DNA of 32,409 bases from Chloroflexi bacterium GWB2_54_36 (GTDB lineage: Bacteria > Chloroflexota > Anaerolineae > Anaerolineales > Anaerolineaceae). Below the pieces are notes generated by a model that was not told where the DNA came from, did not search any database, and saw only the letters and a program-made list of their open reading frames with translations. Numbering within the stretch: position 1 is the stretch's first letter; the number at the start of each line of letters is the position of its first letter. Position numbers and translations under genes: made by a program. The stretch covers positions 1 to 32,409 of the forward strand of contig MGMG01000033.1 of NCBI GenBank assembly GCA_001796355.1. The letters run 5' to 3'. Shown one piece after another: positions 1 through 6,832 of the stretch.

Positions 1-84
1 ACTGCGCTGACGGTTACGGCCGGCCGCAACCTCATCATAGCCTACGATAACCGGGTGTTCATCGCCGCCATGCCGGCGCCGTAG
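1..84 (+). CDS. C-terminal end of an unidentified protein (5' truncated)
   Basis: An open frame runs from the first base to a TAG at 82-84 and encodes 27 residues ending in IIAYDNRVFIAAMPAP. The residue pattern looks like an ordinary beta-rich protein end, but it is too short to assign a family. The next gene lies on the opposite strand and ends at 137, so this would be a convergent pair with about 50 bp between the stops. Whether this frame is really coding cannot be proved from 84 bases. Confidence 0.5.
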   Translation, partial: TALTVTAGRNLIIAYDNRVFIAAMPAP

Positions 85-136
85 GCTTGCATTTCGAAAT
101 TTATTTAATCCTCGCGAACTACCCCTACCGCTTGAC

Positions 137-1864
137 TTATTTACGGCCGCGGCTCTTTAGCCAGACCGTTATTTTTTCCACCGGCCAGGCGTTGATCACG
201 CCCTCTGGTTCCACCCAGGCGCGCCGGGCGACGGAAACGCCATACTCGCGCAGGTCCAGGTCGGTGGAAGAGTGGGCATCGGTGTTGATCGTGAGCGGAA
301 TGCCCATTTCAGCAGCGCGCCGGGCATAGACCTCATCCAGATCCAGTCGGGCCGGGTTGGCATTGATCTCCAGCGCCAGGCCGTGCTCTTTTGCTGATGT
401 CAGCACAGCGTCCATGTCCAGGTCGGCGCCTTCGCGATTGGGCAGCAGCCGCCCGCTGGGGTGACCGATGATATCGACGTGCGGGTTGCGCATTACTTTC
501 AGCAACCGCTCGGTGATCTCCTTGCGCGGCTGGCGCAGGCTGACATGCAGCGAGGCAATCACAATGTCCAACCGGGCCAAAACTTCATCCGGGTGATCCA
601 GCGTACCGTCTGCTTTAATTTCCACCTCTGAGCCTTGCAGGAGAAGAATATCGCTGCCCAATTCTTTTTGCACTTGATCGATCTCCACACGCTGTTTGAG
701 CAGATCTTCAGCTTTCAACCCACCGGCAATCCCCAGCGAGGCGCTGTGGTCGGTAATGGCCAGCACCTTTAGCCCGCGTTGGCGGGCAGCCTCCGCCATT
801 TCGCGGATCGAACTGACCCCATCACTCCAGGTGGTGTGGCTGTGCAGTTCGGCCTTCAGTGCTGAGGTGTGCAGCAACGCCGGTAATTTCCCGGCCAGGG
901 CTGCCTGAATTTCTCCGCGGTCTTCACGCAGTTCTGGGGTAATCCAGAGCAGGCCAAGCGCCTGGTAAAGCGATTCCTCGTCCGGGTAGCTGACCAGTTT
1001 CCCGTCCGGGCTAGTCAGACCGCGCTCGGAGAGCGACCAGCCTTGTTTCAACGCCAGCTCGCGCAGCCGAACATTATGCTCCTTGGAGCCGGTGGCATAT
1101 TGTAGCAGGCTGCCAAAATTGGCTGCCGGTTGAATCCACAACTGCAACTTGAGCCCACTCTTCAATTCGATGCTGGATTTATTCTCGCCCTGTCCAAGCA
1201 CCCGTTCCACATCGGGATGGCCGGTGAAAGCCGCCATCAAGGCGGAGGGGTCTTCGCAGGCGGCAACCAGGTCCAGATCGCCGATGGTGGAGCGCCAGCG
1301 CCGCAAGCTGCCGGCAAATTCAGCCTGCAGAACGCATGGCTGCGCCCGCAGCCACTCGATCCAACGCAGGCCAATCGGCCGGGCAACCCCCAAGGTCATG
1401 CGGTGAGAACGGCGCCGCAACGCAGCAATCCCTTCCAGGATGCGCTGTTCGGATTTTTCCCCCATCCCTGGCAGGCTGCGCAGCTGCCGTTCCTGGGCGG
1501 CTATCTCTAACTCGTTCAACGAGGTAATGCTTGCTTGTTTCCAGAACAGAGCCACCTTTTTAGGCCCGACATCCGGCACTTCAAGGATTTCCAATAACGA
1601 GACGGGTACTTCTGCCTCGAGTTTTTCCAAAAAGCCAAGCTTACCGGTGTCCAATAGTTCGGTAATTTTCTCGGCAATGGCCTTGCCAATCCCTGGAATA
1701 CTGGTCAGGGGCTGGGTTGCGCGGTAAGTGTCCGCTTCCTGCCCAAGGATGCGCAGGCTTTCAGCGGCGCGGCGGTAGGCCAGCGTGATATAGATTACTT
1801 CGCCTTTGATTTCGAGCAAATCGGCAATTTTTTCGAAGGTTTGGGCAAGTTCCACATTGTTCAT
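137..1864 (-). CDS. polX: DNA polymerase X family protein with PHP exonuclease domain
   Basis: A 575-residue protein with the bacterial PolX layout: an N-terminal 8-kDa/helix-hairpin-helix region ([35 protein letters not shown]), a nucleotidyltransferase core, then a PHP phosphoesterase domain from about residue 335. The family does gap-filling in base excision repair, and the PHP domain gives 3'-5' exonuclease/AP-endonuclease activity. The first two polymerase Asp residues are present in [16 protein letters not shown] (around 195-197). The third, normally in a VDLR-type motif, is replaced by Gln (GLKLQLW, about 240), so polymerase activity is doubtful. The PHP metal ligands look intact ([34 protein letters not shown]). 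ATG at 1864 was chosen because MNNVELAQ matches the usual PolX start; ATG 1870 is possible. There is no Shine-Dalgarno, but TATAAT lies 6 nt upstream. It is divergent from the PLP enzyme gene. Confidence 0.93.
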   Translation of the reverse strand: MNNVELAQTFEKIADLLEIKGEVIYITLAYRRAAESLRILGQEADTYRATQPLTSIPGIGKAIAEKITELLDTGKLGFLEKLEAEVPVSLLEILEVPDVGPKKVALFWKQASITSLNELEIAAQERQLRSLPGMGEKSEQRILEGIAALRRRSHRMTLGVARPIGLRWIEWLRAQPCVLQAEFAGSLRRWRSTIGDLDLVAACEDPSALMAAFTGHPDVERVLGQGENKSSIELKSGLKLQLWIQPAANFGSLLQYATGSKEHNVRLRELALKQGWSLSERGLTSPDGKLVSYPDEESLYQALGLLWITPELREDRGEIQAALAGKLPALLHTSALKAELHSHTTWSDGVSSIREMAEAARQRGLKVLAITDHSASLGIAGGLKAEDLLKQRVEIDQVQKELGSDILLLQGSEVEIKADGTLDHPDEVLARLDIVIASLHVSLRQPRKEITERLLKVMRNPHVDIIGHPSGRLLPNREGADLDMDAVLTSAKEHGLALEINANPARLDLDEVYARRAAEMGIPLTINTDAHSSTDLDLREYGVSVARRAWVEPEGVINAWPVEKITVWLKSRGRK

Positions 1865-1870
1865 TCGCAT

Positions 1871-1876
1871 ATTATA
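1871..1876 (-). promoter_or_regulatory. -10 box of polX, apparently leaderless
   Basis: On the minus strand a perfect TATAAT ends 6 nt before ATG 1864, which places the expected transcription start on or next to the A of the start codon. No ribosome binding site is visible. The -35 match is poor. Read as a leaderless promoter; inference. Confidence 0.4.
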
Positions 1877-1920
1877 CTTGCAGGTAGCTTCCTGATCTCT
1901 ATATCGAATCCGAGGAAACC

Positions 1921-3042
1921 ATGGCCCTGCTGGATGAATTGCAACGCCCAACACTGCTGGTAAATACTGAAATTGCCCGTAAAAATATAGCCTTTATGGC
2001 AGAAAAGGCTCGTCAAAAAGGGGTGCGCTTCCGGCCGCATTTCAAAACGCACCAGTCGGCAGCAGCGGGCGAATGGTTTCGCGAGGAGGGTGTGACGGCG
2101 ATCACTGTTTCCTCGGTGGATATGGCGGTCTATTTTGCGGATCACTGCTGGGACGATATCACCATTGCATTTCCGATCAATGTGCGCCAACTACGCACCG
2201 TCAACGCACTGGCAAAACGGATACGCCTGGGGCTGCTGGGTGAATCAATGGAAAGCATCCAGCACTTGCAGGGGCAGCTGGAAGCGGTGGTTGACGTCTG
2301 GATAAAAATCGACAGCGGAAGCGGACGCACCGGTCTGGCCTGGGATCAGCCTACTGAGGTTGCCCGACTGGCGCATTTCGTCAACAGCAGTCCCATAACG
2401 CGGTTGCGTGGGCTGCTGACCCATGCCGGGAATACCTACAGCGCAGCATCGCGCGAGGAAGTTTGCCAGCGCTACCAGTCCAGCGTCACGCGTATGGCAA
2501 ACCTGCAATCCGATTTATGGGCGGGCGGGTACGGATTACTTGAGCTCTCTGTGGGTGATACCCCGGGCTGCACCGTGTGTTCCGACTTCGGCAAGGTGGA
2601 TGAAATCCGGCCGGGCAATTTCGTGTTTTACGACGGGCAGATGCTGCGATTGGGGGTTTGCAGCCCGCAGCAAGTGGCTGCGGTGCTGGCGGTTCCGGTG
2701 GTGGCACTGCATCCGGAGCGCAGTGAAGTGGTGGTTTATGGCGGAGCAGTGCATTTATCCAAAGACGTCATTGTCGAAAACGGCCGGCCGCATTATGGCT
2801 ATATAGTCAGGCTGGAGGTGAATGGCGAGTGGTCAGAGCCGCTGCCGGAGTCCCGCATGGCGCGATTGTCACAGGAGCACGGCATCATCGCCATGCCAGC
2901 CGACGCGATCAGCGGCCTGCATGTCGGGGATTGGCTGGGCGTGCTGCCTGCGCACATTTGCCTGACCGTCGCAGCGATGGGTGGGTATCGCACGCTCGAC
3001 GGCAGCCTGATTAAAACATGTACGCCAGCGGAACCGGTGTAA
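1921..3042 (+). CDS. D-threonine aldolase / D-serine dehydratase-like fold-type III PLP enzyme
   Basis: A 373-residue protein of the alanine-racemase-fold group that includes metal-dependent D-threonine aldolase and eukaryotic-type D-serine dehydratase. The N-terminal barrel carries the PLP-binding lysine in RPHFKTHQS (K42). The C-terminal beta domain carries the metal-binding His-x-Cys pair in PAHICLTV (about H345 and C347), which is diagnostic of this subgroup rather than of alanine racemase. The reaction is expected to be PLP- and divalent-metal-dependent cleavage or dehydration of a D-hydroxy amino acid; the sequence does not decide between aldolase and dehydratase. The start has GAGG at 1912-1915, 5 nt before ATG. 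The gene is divergent from polX and its 3' end overlaps the convergent M50 protease gene by 32 bp. Confidence 0.9.
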   Translation: MALLDELQRPTLLVNTEIARKNIAFMAEKARQKGVRFRPHFKTHQSAAAGEWFREEGVTAITVSSVDMAVYFADHCWDDITIAFPINVRQLRTVNALAKRIRLGLLGESMESIQHLQGQLEAVVDVWIKIDSGSGRTGLAWDQPTEVARLAHFVNSSPITRLRGLLTHAGNTYSAASREEVCQRYQSSVTRMANLQSDLWAGGYGLLELSVGDTPGCTVCSDFGKVDEIRPGNFVFYDGQMLRLGVCSPQQVAAVLAVPVVALHPERSEVVVYGGAVHLSKDVIVENGRPHYGYIVRLEVNGEWSEPLPESRMARLSQEHGIIAMPADAISGLHVGDWLGVLPAHICLTVAAMGGYRTLDGSLIKTCTPAEPV

Positions 3043-4222
3043 ATACCAGCAGGAAAATGACCAGCGCCAGAATCGCCAGCGCTTTGCGCCGGCCGTCCAG
3101 CTGGGTGATGGTGTCCAGCGGTTCAGCATAAACGCGGCCGAGCAGGAAGATCAGGGCGGCCCACAGCCACCAGCCTGACCAGACGAATCCCAGCACCACC
3201 AGCGCCGCCAGAATAAAGGGCAGCAGCCGCCGGGCGCCGTTTTTGCCAATTAAAGTGTAAATCATATGGCCGCCGTCCAGTTGTCCGGCCGGGATCAGAT
3301 TTAACGCGGTGATCAGAATGCCACCCCAACCAGCCCAGGCTACCGGATCGAGCGAGACATCCAGCCCGCCGTAAGGTAAAGGCTGGCCGGTAAAAAAGTA
3401 ACGCAGCCAGTACAAGAGCGGTGGAACCCCAGCCATACTGGCGGGTGCGGGAAGCCACTGACCGAAAATGCTGAATTTTGCCAGCAGATACAGGATAGAA
3501 TTGCCTTCCAGTTGAGTTTGACCGAGCCCGCCTGCCGCGGCTGCGGCAGGAAGCTGCTGAAGCTCAGACATGGATAATCCGATCAAAAGCACCGGGATGG
3601 CCACCACCAGCCCTGCCAACGGGCCGGCAATGCCAATATCCAGCAGAATGCGCCTATTGCGCGGCATTTCCTTCATGTTTATAAAGGCACCCAGGGTGCC
3701 GAACGGGCTGAATGGGAAGGGTAGCGGTAAAAAATAGGGCAGGGTGACTTGGACCTTGTGGTACCGCCCAGCCAGGTAATGCCCGAACTCATGCGCGCCT
3801 AAAATGGCAATCATGCTGAGGGTAAACGGCCAGCCTTTGACCACAAATTGCACGAGGTTTTCCCACCAGTTGCTCGAGAGCGACTCGACGCTCATGATAC
3901 CGCCGGTAAACCAGACTGAAATGAGGGTGAGAATGAAGAAGATCAAATTGACCCGCGGGTTGGATGGACTTGGGCTTTTTACCCCGGTCACCAGCAGCAC
4001 GCTGTGGCGGCCTTCGTCCATGCGGAACATGGGCGTCAGGCCAAGCGGTTTGACCGATTCGGCCAACTGATTATAAGCTGCGGCTGAATCCTCTACGTAA
4101 AGCCGTCCGCGGTAGCGAACCAAATAATTCTGGCGTTCGTTGCCAAGCGTGGTGTCTTCGACGGCCATGATTCTCCGTACTGCCGCTTCAGCGCGCTCTA
4201 AGGTCATACCATTATCATCCAT
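3011..4222 (-). CDS. Site-2-protease-type zinc metalloprotease (M50 family)
   Basis: A 403-residue polytopic membrane protein. After a soluble N-terminal region of about 90 residues it has several hydrophobic helices carrying HEFGH (H144, E145, H148) and, much later, NLIPAGQLDGGH with the third zinc ligand D316. These are the two signature motifs of M50 intramembrane proteases, and the spacing and N-terminal extension recall the cyanobacterial/plant EGY-like branch. The family cleaves membrane-embedded substrates, often anti-sigma factors; no partner is visible here. The frame stays open to 4342, but that stretch is the tRNA-Sec gene. ATG 4222 is chosen because AGAGGA precedes it by 7 nt and it lies beyond the tRNA. 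It may be co-transcribed with the tRNA, 34 bp upstream. Confidence 0.93.
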   Translation of the reverse strand: MDDNGMTLERAEAAVRRIMAVEDTTLGNERQNYLVRYRGRLYVEDSAAAYNQLAESVKPLGLTPMFRMDEGRHSVLLVTGVKSPSPSNPRVNLIFFILTLISVWFTGGIMSVESLSSNWWENLVQFVVKGWPFTLSMIAILGAHEFGHYLAGRYHKVQVTLPYFLPLPFPFSPFGTLGAFINMKEMPRNRRILLDIGIAGPLAGLVVAIPVLLIGLSMSELQQLPAAAAAGGLGQTQLEGNSILYLLAKFSIFGQWLPAPASMAGVPPLLYWLRYFFTGQPLPYGGLDVSLDPVAWAGWGGILITALNLIPAGQLDGGHMIYTLIGKNGARRLLPFILAALVVLGFVWSGWWLWAALIFLLGRVYAEPLDTITQLDGRRKALAILALVIFLLVFTPVPLAYMF

Positions 4223-4256
4223 AGAAGGTTCCTCTACTATGCAATCAACAATAAGG

Positions 4257-4350
4257 CGGGAATGGATGGGAGTCGAACCCACCGCGGCCCGCAACGCGGC
4301 CCGCCACCGGTTTTGAAGACCGGGGAGCCCACCGGAACTCAACCATCCCC
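4257..4350 (-). tRNA. selC: Selenocysteine tRNA (anticodon UCA)
   Basis: A 94-nt gene on the minus strand. The acceptor stem is 8 bp (GGGGATGG with CCATTCCC, one G-T pair), as in bacterial tRNA-Sec. The anticodon arm is CCGGT-CTTCAAA-ACCGG with anticodon TCA. A long GC-rich variable arm (GGCCGC / GCGGGCC with one bulged G) follows, then the T arm GTGGG-TTCGACT-CCCAT. The discriminator is G, as in E. coli selC. CCA is not fully encoded (CCT follows) and must be added. The gene implies that this organism decodes UGA as selenocysteine; no selA, selB, selD or selenoprotein gene is seen in the window. Confidence 0.95.
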
Positions 4351-4357
4351 GAAATTA

Positions 4358-4386
4358 AGCATACCCCAGGCGCAACTTTTCGTCAA
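4358..4386 (-). promoter_or_regulatory. Promoter of the tRNA-Sec gene
   Basis: On the minus strand TTGACG (4381-4386) is separated by exactly 17 nt from TATGCT (4358-4363), a good housekeeping sigma match. The predicted transcription start, about 7 nt after the -10 box, coincides with the first base of the mature tRNA (4350-4351). Confidence 0.6.
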
Positions 4387-4577
4387 CGAAAGCGACTAAT
4401 TTATTGTAGCGGGTTACCGACCGTCCAGGTCAGACCCGAGCCAAGTTCAAGCATGGCGGATTCCTGCAGCAGGGCGTGTGCGCAATCTTCAACTCGCAGC
4501 CGGTGACTATCGACGGGAACATAAAAAATGCGCACAGCTCAAAGATTTTTCTTATCATAAATTTAGGTTTTCACCCC

Positions 4578-4605
4578 TTGTAATTTCGCAAGACCGCAAT
4601 ATACT
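4578..4605 (+). promoter_or_regulatory. Promoter of the Ddl-like ligase gene
   Basis: TTGTAA at 4578-4583 and TATACT at 4600-4605 are separated by 16 nt, giving a transcription start near 4612 and a leader of about 47 nt. The region 4351-4658 otherwise holds the tRNA-Sec promoter and no convincing gene. Confidence 0.45.
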
Positions 4606-4607
4606 AT

Positions 4608-4647
4608 TTCGCGAACAGGTGAATCACCTGCATTCGACGAGCGAATG
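4608..4647 (+). promoter_or_regulatory. Three tandem palindromes in the leader of the ligase gene
   Basis: Directly after the -10 box lie TTCGCGAA (4608-4615), then CAGGTG-AAT-CACCTG (4616-4630), then CATTCG-ACGAG-CGAATG (4631-4647), each a perfect inverted repeat and touching the next. They span the predicted start site up to the ribosome binding site (GAGAG, 4647 onward). The position suits an operator or an RNA control element; no known regulator site was recognised. Confidence 0.4.
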
Positions 4648-4658
4648 AGAGAGCAAAA

Positions 4659-5861
4659 ATGGAGACGATCAAACCAGAAACGCAAGAAATGAACGAAGAG
4701 GAAAAGCCTCCGAGTAGCAATCCGCGGCCGGCGAGGCGCTGGCGGGTAGCGGTGATTGCAAATGTGAAGGGGGATATTCTGCTAACTGAAGGCGCGCCTG
4801 ACGATGCCGGGGCGGAGTTCGATAAACCAGAAACGATACAATCCATCCAGAAGGCAATCGAATCGGATGGGCATCAGACGGTGTTTCTCCCGGCTGACAG
4901 CCGTCTGCCTTTTGCGCTGCGGGAGTACAACCCGGATATCTGTTTCAATATTGCCGAGGGTCTGGGCGGCGATGGCCGCGAGGCGCAAGTACCGGCGCTG
5001 CTGGAAATGATGCGCATCCCATACACGGCATCGCGCGTGGTGGCGAACGCAGTCAGTCTGGATAAAACCCTGACGAAACGATTGTGGCGCGAGGCTGGGC
5101 TGCCAACTGCGCCGTTCCAGGAATTTATTACCGGCGATGAAGCACTAAATTTAGACATGCACTTCCCGCTGTTTGTCAAACCCGCGCGGGAAGGCACCGG
5201 AATGGGAATGGATGCTGGTTCTATCGTGCGAGATGAGGAAGCGCTGCGCCGCCGGGTGCGCCAGACCGCGCAGCTCTACCGCCAGCCAACGCTGGTCGAA
5301 ACCTATCTGCCTGGCCGCGAGTTCACCGTAGCCGTGATGGGCCGCAGCGATGCTGCCGGCTGGAGCCGCAACCCTCAGTGGTACCAGTCTGACGGTTTTC
5401 ACCGCTTCCCGCTACTGGAGGTGCTCAGTCAGGAATCAGTTACGCCCGGGGTTTATGGTCATGCAGCCAAAAAACTCAATTTTGGTGAGGTTGGCATCCC
5501 AGATTTTGCTTGCCCGGCCAGGCTGAGTGCCAAATTCGCAGCGCACCTGTCCGATCTGGCGATTCAGGGACACCTGGCTATTGGCGCGCTGGATATCTCG
5601 CGGGTGGACATGCGCCTGGATCATGAAGATCACCCATGCCTGATTGAAATAAACACGCTGCCAGGCTTGACGCCGGATTTCAGTGATTTGTGCGTGATTG
5701 TCAAAGCGCAGGGAATTTCCTACCGGGATTTGATCCTGGAAATCCTTTATCTGGGCGCAGCGCGCTTTGGGTTGATGGCCTTCTTGCCGGACATGATGTC
5801 TGAGCGATGGCCGGTCATGCCGTCGTTGACACCGCACATCCACAAGCCGCTGTTGAGGTAA
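4659..5861 (+). CDS. D-alanine--D-alanine ligase-like ATP-grasp protein
   Basis: A 400-residue cytosolic ATP-grasp enzyme. After about 30 polar residues it shows the Ddl-like N-domain motif FNIAEGLGGDGREAQ followed by IPYTAS, then the ATP-grasp core (SLDKTLTKRLWREAGLPTAP, FVKPAREGTGMG, LVETYLPGREFTVAV) and the metal-binding end LDISRVDMRL...LIEINTLPGLTPDFSD. These match the Ddl superfamily, which joins two D-amino acids with ATP for peptidoglycan precursors. The REAQ variant and the C-terminal tail of about 45 residues differ from classical Ddl, so it may be a paralogue with another substrate. It stands alone, preceded by its own promoter and palindromes, and is convergent with the PAP2 gene across a perfect palindrome. 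Confidence 0.85.
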   Translation: METIKPETQEMNEEEKPPSSNPRPARRWRVAVIANVKGDILLTEGAPDDAGAEFDKPETIQSIQKAIESDGHQTVFLPADSRLPFALREYNPDICFNIAEGLGGDGREAQVPALLEMMRIPYTASRVVANAVSLDKTLTKRLWREAGLPTAPFQEFITGDEALNLDMHFPLFVKPAREGTGMGMDAGSIVRDEEALRRRVRQTAQLYRQPTLVETYLPGREFTVAVMGRSDAAGWSRNPQWYQSDGFHRFPLLEVLSQESVTPGVYGHAAKKLNFGEVGIPDFACPARLSAKFAAHLSDLAIQGHLAIGALDISRVDMRLDHEDHPCLIEINTLPGLTPDFSDLCVIVKAQGISYRDLILEILYLGAARFGLMAFLPDMMSERWPVMPSLTPHIHKPLLR

Positions 5862-5916
5862 ACAACAACTATTTTCGGGTCGGGGCGGGTCCGGTGGGGA
5901 TTATCTCGTGCTGGAT

Positions 5917-5946
5917 CGTAGGGGCTGCTCGCGAGCAGCCCCTACG
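5917..5946. repeat. 30-bp perfect palindrome (repeat family copy 1)
   Basis: A loop-free perfect palindrome with 15-bp arms CGTAGGGGCTGCTCG lies between the convergent stops of the ligase and PAP2 genes. It can form a strong hairpin in either direction and probably acts as a bidirectional terminator or REP-like element. A second copy, differing by one compensated base pair, is at 25414-25441. Confidence 0.7.
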
Positions 5947-5958
5947 TAATGAATGGGC

Positions 5959-6498
5959 TTAAAACACTGCCGGCAGCAGCGCTGTTAAAAGCGGCCTGAT
6001 CAAAACAACGAACTGCCCAACCGCGATCCCAAGCAATATTCCCGCGACAATATCCGAAAAATAATGCATGGCAGTTAAAACCCGCGACAAACTGACCAGG
6101 ATTGCCCATATCACCATCAAAATTGCGATCCAGAACGGTCCGGTCAACACTGCAATAACAGCCAATAAACTGGCGCGGGCCGCGTGTCCGGAGGGAAATG
6201 AATGCGGATCGGTGTTGCGGTACGCTGCCCCCCAATCACCGGGCGGCCGGCTGCGGCGGACCGTAAATTTGATCACCATGACGACCACCGCCAGACCAAG
6301 GATGGCGGCTATTAAAAACGCGGCCAGGAGGCGGCGCGATGGGAATAATATCAATGAGATGAGTAAACCGGCCAACCAGAACCAGGAGTCGCCGGAATGG
6401 GCAAAAAAGGTGACCAGGCTCCACCACGGTGACTCGCCGTGGTCCATTCGGACTAATTTTGAGATTTTGGAATCGATCGCGTCAATTTTCTCAAACAT
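5959..6498 (-). CDS. PAP2-type membrane phosphatase
   Basis: A 179-residue membrane protein with about five hydrophobic helices. The three PAP2 signature motifs are complete: KFTVRRSRP (K77, R84), PSGH (102-105, catalytic H105) and SRVLTAMHYFSD (R139, H145, D149). The family removes phosphate from lipid substrates such as phosphatidic acid, phosphatidylglycerophosphate or undecaprenyl pyrophosphate. The last would fit the neighbouring Ddl-like ligase, since both act in cell-wall precursor supply, but that link is inference. No Shine-Dalgarno is seen before ATG 6498. A TATACT at 6542-6547 (minus strand) could be its -10 box. Confidence 0.92.
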   Translation of the reverse strand: MFEKIDAIDSKISKLVRMDHGESPWWSLVTFFAHSGDSWFWLAGLLISLILFPSRRLLAAFLIAAILGLAVVVMVIKFTVRRSRPPGDWGAAYRNTDPHSFPSGHAARASLLAVIAVLTGPFWIAILMVIWAILVSLSRVLTAMHYFSDIVAGILLGIAVGQFVVLIRPLLTALLPAVF

Positions 6499-6620
6499 AA
6501 TGTGGCCGGGTTGTCGGGGGAAGTCCTCTCAATCGGGCGAGAGTATACCGTTAACTGGTTGAATCAGCCAGGCATATTCCTCACTCATTCAAATTTTGGC
6601 CATTACAGGTGGGGCTATGG

Positions 6621-6746
6621 GTAGGGGGCTGCCTCAAAAGAACAAATTTGTCATTTATTCCACCACATTTGCGGGATGGGGTGGAACCCATCTCCTACTG
6701 GTAAGGGCGGGCTTCCACGCCCGCCCGCTTTTGGGACAGCCCCTAC
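6621..6746. mobile_element. MITE-like element with imperfect terminal inverted repeats
   Basis: The ends GTAGGGGGCTGCCTCAAAAG (6621-6640) and, inverted, GTAGGGGCTGTCCCAAAAG (6728-6746) match with one indel and two transitions. The 126-bp body contains an inner GC-rich hairpin (GGGCGGG / CCCGCCC around 6707-6727) and no coding capacity. Such ends resemble insertion-sequence termini, so a non-autonomous element is likely. No target-site duplication was recognised. It fills most of the 6499-6832 gap, upstream of the alpha-2-macroglobulin gene. Confidence 0.5.
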
Positions 6747-6832
6747 TTGTATGTCTATCCTAAAGTGTGGTTAAATGATAATAGGCGATGGCGCTGGTCA
6801 ACAATTGTGATTGGCGCAAAGGAGCTCAGGTG

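Noticed and set aside
4223-4342. N-terminal extension of the M50 protease through the tRNA-Sec gene
   Set aside because: The extension translates the tRNA; ATG 4222 has a good ribosome site.
4401-4535. 44-codon GTG-started frame on the minus strand upstream of tRNA-Sec
   Set aside because: The translation looks fairly natural, but a competing overlapping frame exists, there is no clear ribosome site, and it is too short to judge.
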